24,254 nucleotides of DNA, taken from contig SFEK01000011.1 in NCBI GenBank assembly GCA_004557285.1, positions 1-24,254 of the forward strand. The letters run 5' to 3'. The notes under the pieces are model-generated. The model did no database searches and was not told the DNA's origin. It was given only the letters and a program-made list of their open reading frames with translations. This document shows, in pieces, positions 1 to 7,031 of this stretch (positions are counted from its first letter, which is position 1; every line of letters begins with the position of its first letter). Both the position numbers and the translations under genes were made by a program. The stretch is from Bacteroidales bacterium (GTDB lineage Bacteria > Bacteroidota > Bacteroidia > Bacteroidales > Bacteroidaceae).

Positions 1-92
1 ATGAACGATGGTGTCTCACTGAATTGCAGGTCGGGATTAGTTGACTATCCAAATGCGTGCTTGGTTGATAATGAATACAATAAATGACATAC
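1..92 (+). other. left-edge sequence, possible 3' end of a truncated plus-strand gene
   Basis: The first frame stays open from base 1 to a TGA at 85-87, giving at most 28 residues. It may be the tail of a gene that begins outside the window, or chance. I recognise no motif. The position fits a convergent neighbour, because the terminator of the minus-strand operon begins immediately afterwards. This is a weak call. Confidence 0.15.
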
Positions 93-131
93 AAAAAGTG
101 GAACGAACCTCTCGGTCAGTTCCACTGAAAA
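93..131 (-). terminator. rho-independent terminator of the efflux-lpxA operon
   Basis: The arms AGTGGAAC (97-104) and GTTCCACT (119-126) pair perfectly, and an inner ACC/GGT pair shortens the loop. Read on the minus strand, the stem is followed at once by TTTTT (97-93). It lies about 38 bases after the lpxA stop, where a terminator for the leftward operon is expected. The plus-strand side has no T-run, so it probably acts in one direction. Confidence 0.8.
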
Positions 132-163
132 ATCAACCTAAAATGATATAAACTTAGAAATCA

Positions 164-937
164 TCATAATTTTCCAATTACTCCCAATTTGGTGGCCCTG
201 AGGAAGTCAACGATGTTGCGTATCTCCTTGCTGTCGGGCACCTGTTCCTCCACCTGCATGAGTGCGTCGAACACGCTTGTCTGGCCGTGGAAGATGAGGC
301 GGTAGGCGTTGGCAATGTGTGCAATCACCTTTTCAGAGACACCATAGTTGCGCAGCAATGTCTCGTTCACACCGCCGTATTTCACGGGATTGTCGGTGGC
401 GATGATAAACGGAGGGATATCTTTGCTGAAGCGGCATCCGCTCTGTATCATTGAGGCATCGCCCACACGGGCCCCGGGATTGGCGATGACACCCGAGGAG
501 AATATCACACGGTCGCCGATGACGCAGTCGCCGGCAATCTTCGTGCCGTAACCAAAGACATTGGCTTTGCCGATTTTGGTGTCGTGAGAGATGTGCACTC
601 CTTCCATGAGGAAGTTCATGTCGCCAATCACTGTCTGGCCATCGCTGTGTGTGGCACGGTTGATGACCACGTTCTCACGGATGGTGTTGTCATTGCCGAT
701 CATCAGTGTGGTGTCCTCGCCCGTATAGTTGAAGTCTTGAGGTATGGCTCCCAGTACGGTGTTCTGGTACACACAGTTGTTCTTTCCCATGCGTGTGCCT
801 TTCATGATGCAGACATTGGGGAAGATGACGCAGTTGTCACCAATCTCCACATCTTCTTCGATGTAGGCAAATGGGTATATCTTGACATTGTTCCCGATTT
901 TGGCTTTCGGGCTTATTTCTGCTTTAGGACTTATCAT
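164..937 (-). CDS. lpxA: LpxA-family acyl-ACP--UDP-sugar O-acyltransferase (divergent)
   Basis: This is a left-handed beta-helix acyltransferase of 257 residues, close to the usual LpxA length of about 255-262. Known LpxA enzymes put a 3-hydroxyacyl chain from ACP onto UDP-GlcNAc in the cytosol, the first step of lipid A synthesis. Hexapeptide repeats fill residues 1-180, followed by the LpxA-type helical C-terminus (ANAYRLIF near 209-216). The catalytic His pair is kept (VHISHD, H115 and H118, matching E. coli H122 and H125), as is D68 (E. coli D74). By eye alignment, E. coli K76, H144, H160 and Q161 are replaced by N70, D137, N153 and P154. This suggests a paralogue with altered substrate binding. 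It lies 75 bases after the outer membrane efflux gene, on the same strand, and ends before a terminator. No lpxD, lpxC or fabZ is nearby. The family is clear; the exact substrate is not. Confidence 0.85.
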   Translation of the reverse strand: MISPKAEISPKAKIGNNVKIYPFAYIEEDVEIGDNCVIFPNVCIMKGTRMGKNNCVYQNTVLGAIPQDFNYTGEDTTLMIGNDNTIRENVVINRATHSDGQTVIGDMNFLMEGVHISHDTKIGKANVFGYGTKIAGDCVIGDRVIFSSGVIANPGARVGDASMIQSGCRFSKDIPPFIIATDNPVKYGGVNETLLRNYGVSEKVIAHIANAYRLIFHGQTSVFDALMQVEEQVPDSKEIRNIVDFLRATKLGVIGKL

Positions 938-956
938 GTTGTTGAATTTTAGTTGT

Positions 957-971
957 GGCGGTCAAACCGCC
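957..971. other. small hairpin between the outer membrane efflux gene and lpxA
   Basis: GGCGGT and ACCGCC form a perfect 6-bp stem with a 3-base loop inside the 75-base gap upstream of lpxA. No T-run follows on either strand, so it is not a standard terminator. It could reduce read-through or protect a processed 3' end. I see no TAnnTTTG box in the gap, so lpxA is probably read from the efflux promoter. Confidence 0.4.
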
Positions 972-1012
972 TTATCCAAGATGTATAAATAGGTCAGACG
1001 AGGCCTTTTCCC

Positions 1013-2401
1013 CTAGTCGCGGCCTCCACCAAGTGCGTAGTAGAGATTGACCACAGCCTGCATTTTGTTGAAGTCGTCAACGATTTTCGACAGTTCCACG
1101 TTGAGCAGACTCTGCTGTGCGGTAATCACTTCGAGATACGTGCTGCCCGAACTGGCCATGAGGTTCTTGGTGTCTTCAACGTTTTTCTTCAGCACCTCAA
1201 TCTGTTTGGCCTCGATGTTGCTCTTCTCTTCAGAAGTGTTGTAGAGCACGAGTGCGTTGCTCACTTCGCTGCCTGCTGAGAGTACGGCCTGCTGCCAGGT
1301 GTTGTAGGCCTGCTCCTGCTGGGCCTTGGCCACCTTGAGACCGGCAATGAGACGTCCGTTCTGGAAGATGGGCTGCACCAGAGAACCAACGGCGCTGAGC
1401 AGCCATTTGCCGGGATTGACGATGCCCATACCGCTGCTGTTGGTGAAGGCGCCGCTGCCGCTGATGGTGATGCTGGGATAGAATTTGGAGCGGGCATTCT
1501 CCACGTTGTAGAAACACTGTGCCAGTGACATCTCTGCATAATGCACGTCGGGACGGTTGTTGAGCATCTGCAGGGCAATGCCCGTGCTGAAATTGGTGGG
1601 CAGCGACTGCTCGTCGAGCTTGCCGCGGCTGATGGCCTGTGCCTGTTGTCCGAGCAGCAGAGAGAGCGAATTTTCAACCTCGCGGATTTGTCGCTTGAGG
1701 TCGGCTTTCTGTGCCTGCACGGAATAGTAGTTGGCCTCTGCACTCTGCACCGATGTTGAACGGTAGCCCACTTTGTTGTCTTTCAGGAATTTCATGGTTT
1801 CCCATGTTTCCTTGGTCAGGCGTTCCATGTCGTTGACCACCTCAAGCTGCTTGTCGAGCATGAGCAAGGTGTAATATGAGTTGGCCACACCTGCAATGAG
1901 CTTGGTCTTCACCACCAGTTGGTAGTCTTTGGTGGCCAGAAGAGACATCTGTGCGCTGCGTTTGAGCGAGAGCAGGTTGCCAAACAGGTCGATGCTCCAG
2001 CTGGCGTTTACAGGCAGGGAGTAGGTCTGCGAGGCCTTGCCGCCGTCCCATGAGGCAATGGTTCCCTGTGGAGTGAAAGAGAAGGCGGGCACGAATGCCA
2101 GTTTGGCAGATATCAACTGTGCCTCTACCATCTTCACGTTGAGTGCCGCATTGAGCAGGTTGGTGTTGTGGGCGAGCGCATATTCGATGTGCTGCTGCAG
2201 TTGAGGGTCGGTAAACACGCTGCGCCAGGGTAGGTTGCCGAAGCTGGCCGTGTCGGTCACGGCCAAGGTGTCGTTGTCGACCACCACGTCTCTCACCAGG
2301 CCTTGGGTTTTGACGTCGGGTCGTTCATATTTGTTGTAGAGGCCGCAGCTGTTCAGCAGAACAGCCACGGACGCAAGTGCTATGATTTTGTTTTTCTTCA
2401 T
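1013..2401 (-). CDS. outer membrane efflux lipoprotein, TolC/NodT (OprM) family
   Basis: This is the outer membrane channel of the RND pump encoded just upstream. Such proteins form trimeric beta-barrel and alpha-helical tunnels that carry pump substrates out of the cell. The N-terminus is a lipoprotein signal with lipobox LNSC (Cys19), which is typical of OprM/NodT channels and not of classical TolC. The length of 462 residues is normal. Visible family features are PWRSVFTDPQLQQHIEYAL near 58-76, long helical repeats, and the second-repeat signature NNRPDVHYAEMSL in the middle, followed by FYPSITISGSGAF. The start codon lies one base after the stop of the RND pump gene, so translation is probably coupled. 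The last residues (YYALGGG) are also typical of the family. Substrates cannot be deduced. Confidence 0.93.
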   Translation of the reverse strand: MKKNKIIALASVAVLLNSCGLYNKYERPDVKTQGLVRDVVVDNDTLAVTDTASFGNLPWRSVFTDPQLQQHIEYALAHNTNLLNAALNVKMVEAQLISAKLAFVPAFSFTPQGTIASWDGGKASQTYSLPVNASWSIDLFGNLLSLKRSAQMSLLATKDYQLVVKTKLIAGVANSYYTLLMLDKQLEVVNDMERLTKETWETMKFLKDNKVGYRSTSVQSAEANYYSVQAQKADLKRQIREVENSLSLLLGQQAQAISRGKLDEQSLPTNFSTGIALQMLNNRPDVHYAEMSLAQCFYNVENARSKFYPSITISGSGAFTNSSGMGIVNPGKWLLSAVGSLVQPIFQNGRLIAGLKVAKAQQEQAYNTWQQAVLSAGSEVSNALVLYNTSEEKSNIEAKQIEVLKKNVEDTKNLMASSGSTYLEVITAQQSLLNVELSKIVDDFNKMQAVVNLYYALGGGRD

Positions 2402-2402
2402 T

Positions 2403-5400
2403 TTATTCTCCTTTCTTGCCTTTTTCTATGGGATAAGTGTATTGCAAGAGTTCAGTGTCAACGGCTGCGGTCTCTTCACCCTCAAACTCGATGGGCTTGA
2501 TTTTCTCCTGCAGATACTGGAAGATGACAAACAGTGCGGGCACAATCATGATCTGGCATATCATACCGATAAGCATACCGCCGATGGCTGATGCACCCAG
2601 TGTCTGGTTGCCGTTGGCTCCTACACCAAAGGGCCACAGCAACGGCAGCAGACCGATGATCATGGCCAACGACGTCATCAGAATAGGACGCAGACGGGCA
2701 CCGGCACCAAGCACGGCACTCCATGAAATGGCCATACCCGTGCGGCGACGCTCCAGCGCGAACTCTACGATAAGGATGGCATTCTTGGCCAACAGACCGA
2801 TCAGCATGATGAGCGAAATCTGCATGTAGATGTCGTTCTGCTTGCCGAAGAGGTTGGTGAACAGGAATGCACCTGCCAGACCGAACGGAATGGAGAGGAT
2901 AACCGACAGCGGCAGTAGGTAGCTCTCATACTGTGCACTCAGGATGAGATAGACGAAGAGCAGACACAGGGCGAAGATAATCGCTGTGGTGTTGCTCGAC
3001 TGCTGCTCTGAACGGGTAAGACCGGAGAAGTCGTAGGTGTAGCCGGCAGGAAGCACCTGTTTGGACACTTCGTTGACGGCCTTGATGGCATCGCCCGATG
3101 AATAGCCGTCAGCGGCTGCTGCATTGACATCGATAGACGTGAAGAGGTTGAAACGGCCGATGGTCTGAGGACCGTAGACCCTTGTCAGATTGACAAACTC
3201 CTTGATGGGCGACATCACGCCTGAGGCGGTGCGCACATAGATGCTGTTCAAGCTCTTGTAGTCTTCACGGGTCTTGGGGTCGCCTTGCACATACACACGG
3301 TAGAGTTTGCCATAGGCATTGTAGTTGGAGGCGTACATACCACCGTAGTAACCCTGCATGGCGGTGAGCACGGTTGCGGGAGAAATTCCGCTTTGCTTAC
3401 ATTTGGCCACATCCACATCAATGAGATACTGGGGATAGTCGGAGCGGAATGTGGTCATCGCATTGCTGATTTCGGGGCGCTCATTGAGGGCGGCCAAGAA
3501 GTCGTGTGTCACTTTGGAGAATCGTTCCACGCTGCCACCTGTGCGGTCTTGCATAGAGAATGTCAGACCGTTAGACACAGAGAAACCTTGAACCATAGGA
3601 GGCTGGAAGGCCAGAATCTGTGCGCCCTTGATCGAGGCTGTCTGCTTGTAGATCATGCCCAGTACGGCGTTAGACTGCTCGGTAAGGCTACGGTCTTCAA
3701 ACGGTTTCAGCTTAAGGATGAATGCACCCTGGTTGGAACCCTGTCCGGCAATGAAGTTGTAACCCGTGATGCGCAGACGGTGCTCGATGGCCGTGTTGGT
3801 GATGAACATGGAGTCGACCTTGTCCATCACCTTGTTGGTGGCGTCAAGACTGGTGCCGGGAGGCATGGATATGGTGCAGAACACGGTACCTGTATCTTCA
3901 TCGGGGATAAGACCCGTGCGGGTGTTCATCGCTGTGATGCCGAGGATGGCAATGGCCACGATGACCGTGATGCCGGCGATGACCTTATGCTCGATGATGC
4001 GGCGTACGCCGTTTTTGTAGCGGTCGAGCAGTTTGTTGTAGGAGGTGTTGAATGCCGCATGGAAACGGTCTATCTTCGACATCTTGCGCTCTTTGCCGTG
4101 CTCGTCTTTCGGCTTGAGCAGGATAGCACAGAGGGCAGGAGAGAGGGTCAGCGCGTTGAGTGCCGAGATGACGATGGATATGGCCATGGTCACACCAAAC
4201 TCGCGGTAGAACGTTCCTGAGGTGCCGCTGATGAACGATACCGGGATGAACACCGCCGACATCACAAGGGTGATGGAGATGATGGCACCAGAGATTTCGT
4301 TCATGGCATCAATGGAGGCCATTTTGGCCGACTTGTAGCCAAGGTCGAGTTTGGCATGCACGGCTTCCACCACCACAATCGCGTCGTCCACCACAATCGC
4401 AATGGCAAGTACCAATGCGGACAGGGTGAGCAGGTTGATGGAGAATCCGAATATCCACAGGAAGAAGAACGTACCTATCAGTGACACAGGCACCGCAATC
4501 ATAGGGATGAGCGTCGACCTGAAGTCTTGCAGGAAGATGTAAACCACCAGGAATACCAGCAGAAGAGCCTCGAACAGCGTCTTGACCACTTCGTGGATCG
4601 AGGCGAAAAGGAATTCGGTGGTGTCTTGCATCATCTGGATCTTCATGCCGGGAGGGAATGTCTCGGAGAGGCCTTCGCAGAGTTCCTTCACGTCGGCAAC
4701 AATCTGTGTGGCGTTGGAGCCTGCGGTCTGTGCCACCATCATCATCAATGCCGGGTTGGCATCAACGCTCGAAAGCACGGAGTAGTACGAGGCACCCACT
4801 TCTACCTTGCCTACATCCTTCACGCGCAGTGTCTTGCCCATCTCATCCGTCTTGATGATGATGTCGCCAAACTGTTCGGGTGTCTGCAGACGTCCGGTAT
4901 AGCGCATGGAATATTCGTAGGCATTGGTGCTCTGTTCGCCGAATTTACCGGGAGCAGCCTCAATGTTCTGCTCAGCCAGCACACCGATGATGTCGCTCGG
5001 CATGAGGTTGTGGTCCTTCATGCGTGCAGGGTCGAGCCACAGACGCATGGAGTAGGATTTCATACCGATCGACTGGCAGTCGCCGACACCCTCCACACGC
5101 TTTACGGCAGGGATGATGTTGATGTCGGCATAGTTGGAGAGGAATTTCTCATCGTAGCGTCCGTCGCTGGTCAATGCCATGATCAGCACGTTCGACGTTT
5201 GTCGTTTCTCCACGGTGACACCCTGCTTGGTCACTTCGGCAGGGAGCAGACTGGTGGCCTGCGACACACGGTTCTGCACGTTCACCTGTGCCATGTCGGC
5301 GTTGTAGCCCTGTTCAAAGTAAATGGTGATGGAAGCCATACCCTCGTTGGTGGCCGTAGAGGTCATGTAGGTCATGCCCTCCACACCGTTGATTTGCTCC

Positions 5401-5600
5401 TCCAGCGGAGCCAGTACCGACTTCTGCACGGTTTGTGCATCGGCACCCTGGTAGAATGTCTCCACCATCACTGTTGGTGGCGCAATGTCGGGATATTGCT
5501 CAATGGGCAAAGACACCAGACCCAGCAAGCCCAGGATGACCGTCAGCACGGAAATCACCGTCGAGAGCACCGGGCGTTTGATAAATCTATCTAATTTCAT
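2403..5600 (-). CDS. RND multidrug efflux pump, HAE1/AcrB family inner membrane subunit
   Basis: This is the proton-driven pump of a tripartite efflux system in the inner membrane. At 1065 residues it is full length; E. coli AcrB has 1049. The N-terminus is the usual first helix with FIKRPVLSTVISVLTVILG, followed by LPIEQYPDIAPP near 31-42. The proton relay is intact: D405 and D406 in AIVVDDAIVV (AcrB D407/D408) and the later Lys in LLAKNAILIVEFALE. Twelve helices and two large periplasmic loops can be followed. It sits between adaptor and outer membrane channel genes in the order adaptor-pump-channel. The gap to the adaptor gene is 68 bases and to the channel gene one base. No regulator gene is adjacent. 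The protein-type (HAE1) rather than metal-type (CzcA) assignment rests on these motifs; the drug profile is unknown. Confidence 0.96.
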   Translation of the reverse strand: MKLDRFIKRPVLSTVISVLTVILGLLGLVSLPIEQYPDIAPPTVMVETFYQGADAQTVQKSVLAPLEEQINGVEGMTYMTSTATNEGMASITIYFEQGYNADMAQVNVQNRVSQATSLLPAEVTKQGVTVEKRQTSNVLIMALTSDGRYDEKFLSNYADINIIPAVKRVEGVGDCQSIGMKSYSMRLWLDPARMKDHNLMPSDIIGVLAEQNIEAAPGKFGEQSTNAYEYSMRYTGRLQTPEQFGDIIIKTDEMGKTLRVKDVGKVEVGASYYSVLSSVDANPALMMMVAQTAGSNATQIVADVKELCEGLSETFPPGMKIQMMQDTTEFLFASIHEVVKTLFEALLLVFLVVYIFLQDFRSTLIPMIAVPVSLIGTFFFLWIFGFSINLLTLSALVLAIAIVVDDAIVVVEAVHAKLDLGYKSAKMASIDAMNEISGAIISITLVMSAVFIPVSFISGTSGTFYREFGVTMAISIVISALNALTLSPALCAILLKPKDEHGKERKMSKIDRFHAAFNTSYNKLLDRYKNGVRRIIEHKVIAGITVIVAIAILGITAMNTRTGLIPDEDTGTVFCTISMPPGTSLDATNKVMDKVDSMFITNTAIEHRLRITGYNFIAGQGSNQGAFILKLKPFEDRSLTEQSNAVLGMIYKQTASIKGAQILAFQPPMVQGFSVSNGLTFSMQDRTGGSVERFSKVTHDFLAALNERPEISNAMTTFRSDYPQYLIDVDVAKCKQSGISPATVLTAMQGYYGGMYASNYNAYGKLYRVYVQGDPKTREDYKSLNSIYVRTASGVMSPIKEFVNLTRVYGPQTIGRFNLFTSIDVNAAAADGYSSGDAIKAVNEVSKQVLPAGYTYDFSGLTRSEQQSSNTTAIIFALCLLFVYLILSAQYESYLLPLSVILSIPFGLAGAFLFTNLFGKQNDIYMQISLIMLIGLLAKNAILIVEFALERRRTGMAISWSAVLGAGARLRPILMTSLAMIIGLLPLLWPFGVGANGNQTLGASAIGGMLIGMICQIMIVPALFVIFQYLQEKIKPIEFEGEETAAVDTELLQYTYPIEKGKKGE

Positions 5601-5668
5601 CGTTTATCCTTTTAGTTCATCTTTTTCCCATCCGCATGGTCGTTGCGGGTGGATTGTTGTTTCTTTGA

Positions 5669-6868
5669 TTATTTGCCGCCCAAGGCTTCTTTCAGTTTCT
5701 TGGCGTCGCCCTGTGCCTCGCCGAGGGCCTGGGCCTTCTTGATTTTCTCTGCATACTGTGCTTCGGTGATGGGCTTGATTTCAGCACCGTCGGTCAGTGC
5801 GGTGATACCGCTCACCACAATCTTCTCGCCCACCTTCAGTCCGCCGGTCACGATATAGTTGTTGCCGTCGTTGTTGGGAGATACGGTGATTTCGGTGTAT
5901 TTCACCTTGTTGTTGGCACCCAGCACATAGACAAAGAATTTGTCCTGCACCTGTACAGTGGCATCCTGTGGAATGACGATGGCGGCATTGTCGTTGTGAG
6001 GCACAACGATTGCGCCCGAGCCACCGGTCTTCAGCAGATGTTCGGGGTTGGGGAAGTCGGCGCGGATAGACACCGAACCTGTGGTGCGGTCGATGACACC
6101 GCTGACTGTTACCACACGACCCTCGTGGCCGTAGATGCTGCCGTCGGCAAGTTTCAGTTTCACCGCAGGATAATCCTTGATGGCTGCGGTCAGTCCGCCG
6201 CTTGTCCTGGTCATTTCAATCAGGTCTTTCTCTGTCATGGAGAAATACACCTGCATGGTAGAAATGTCTGATACGGTGGTCAGCGGCTGTTGGCTCGATG
6301 CACTCACCAGTGCGCCCACCTTGTAGGGCAGGTCGCCCACCACGCCGTTGGCAGGACTGGTGACATAACAGAAGTCAAGGTTCTGCTTGGCCGAGATGTA
6401 GCTGGCCTCAGCCTGTGCAAGGCTTGCCTTGGCTGTCTCGTAGCTGTTTTTGGCCGCCTGCAGTTCGTAGGAACCGATGACATTGTTGTTGAACAGTTTC
6501 TGGTTGTTCTCGTAAGTCAGTTTGGCGGTGTTGAGCTGAGCTTTGGCGGCATTCACCGAAGCCTTGGCCTGACGTGCTGCGGCCTCGTAGGTCACATTGT
6601 CGATCACGAAAAGCAGTTGGCCTTTCTTTACCGTTTGTCCTTCATGCACGCAAAGCCGGGTGATGAAACCCGAAACCTTCGGGCGTATCTCCACGTCTTG
6701 CACACCTCTCACGGTGGCGGGATACGTTGTTTCCAAAGCCGCGCTTTGGGTTCCAATGGTTCTCACGGCATACTCGTTGTCGCCGAAATTGGGTTTTCCT
6801 TGCTTGCCTCCACAAGCCACCAGCATGGCTGTTGCAGCAATAAGCATTAACAATTTGTTCTTTTTCAT
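5669..6868 (-). CDS. RND efflux periplasmic adaptor lipoprotein (AcrA/MexA family)
   Basis: This membrane fusion protein connects the pump to the outer membrane channel. I chose the ATG at 6868, giving 399 residues, because it directly begins a lipoprotein signal (MKKNKLLMLI... lipobox LVAC, Cys19). An in-frame ATG seven codons upstream (6889) would put a poor leader before the signal. After the Cys come the barrel-sandwich half-motif (VRGVQDVEIRPKVSGFI), a helical hairpin rich in Ala, Lys and Gln, the second lipoyl half (VTSPANGVVGDL), and the beta-barrel and membrane-proximal parts (TGSVSIRADFPNPEHLLKTG). It is the first gene of the operon, and the control elements at 6906-7023 lie in front of it. 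The C-terminus is Lys/Ala rich. Confidence 0.94.
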   Translation of the reverse strand: MKKNKLLMLIAATAMLVACGGKQGKPNFGDNEYAVRTIGTQSAALETTYPATVRGVQDVEIRPKVSGFITRLCVHEGQTVKKGQLLFVIDNVTYEAAARQAKASVNAAKAQLNTAKLTYENNQKLFNNNVIGSYELQAAKNSYETAKASLAQAEASYISAKQNLDFCYVTSPANGVVGDLPYKVGALVSASSQQPLTTVSDISTMQVYFSMTEKDLIEMTRTSGGLTAAIKDYPAVKLKLADGSIYGHEGRVVTVSGVIDRTTGSVSIRADFPNPEHLLKTGGSGAIVVPHNDNAAIVIPQDATVQVQDKFFVYVLGANNKVKYTEITVSPNNDGNNYIVTGGLKVGEKIVVSGITALTDGAEIKPITEAQYAEKIKKAQALGEAQGDAKKLKEALGGK

Positions 6869-6905
6869 ACCTATTTTTATATATATCAATTAATCAAAAA
6901 AAATA

Positions 6906-6995
6906 ATGTACTTTTGCACTCACGGCAGTGATGTTGTTAGCCGCAGGGTGAAAACTCATTGCATGGATTGAAGTTTTCGGAGTGCAAAAGTACAT
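6906..6995. repeat. 90-bp nested inverted-repeat structure upstream of the efflux operon
   Basis: Outer arms of 16 bases pair perfectly: ATGTACTTTTGCACTC (6906-6921) and its exact complement (6980-6995). Between them lie two further hairpins: CGGC/GCCG (6923-6926 with 6940-6943), and GAAAACT/AGTTTTC (6950-6956 with 6972-6978), the latter extendable with one bulged base. Together they make a compact three-way-junction shape. Each outer arm contains a TACTTTTG promoter box, facing inwards on opposite strands. It could be a cruciform-forming control site, a small MITE-like element without clear target duplication, or part of a structured leader. Confidence 0.6.
6985..6992 (-). promoter_or_regulatory. 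putative -7 promoter box of the RND efflux operon
   Basis: The minus strand reads TACTTTTG, an exact match to the Bacteroidetes -7 consensus TAnnTTTG. A start near 6978 would give a leader of about 110 bases before the adaptor ATG. The best TTG upstream (complement of CAA at 7016-7018) leaves a 23-base spacer, longer than the usual 19 or so. The promoter may therefore be weak or need an activator. Confidence 0.55.
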
Positions 6996-7009
6996 ATTTA
7001 TATTGTAAC

Positions 7010-7023
7010 TATAGTCAACTATA
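7010..7023. promoter_or_regulatory. 14-bp palindrome, operator-like, at the -33 region of the efflux promoter
   Basis: TATAGT-CA-ACTATA is a palindrome with perfect 6-base arms and a 2-base centre. It begins 17 bases upstream of the -7 box of the efflux operon and covers the place of the -33 element. A dimeric repressor bound here would block RNA polymerase; MarR or TetR family control is common for such pumps. No regulator gene is in the window, so the protein would be encoded elsewhere. The low complexity of the surrounding AT-rich DNA tempers confidence. Confidence 0.4.
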
Positions 7024-7031
7024 AATGATAA

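Noticed and set aside
3285..4220. 311-codon open frame on the plus strand inside the RND pump gene
   Set aside because: It is antisense to a clearly real pump gene, is very rich in His, Gly, Val and Arg, and has no recognisable motif; it is a codon-bias shadow.
4527..5594. 355-codon plus-strand frame within the RND pump gene
   Set aside because: Same His/Val/Gly-rich antisense composition, no signal or domain, fully covered by the pump gene.
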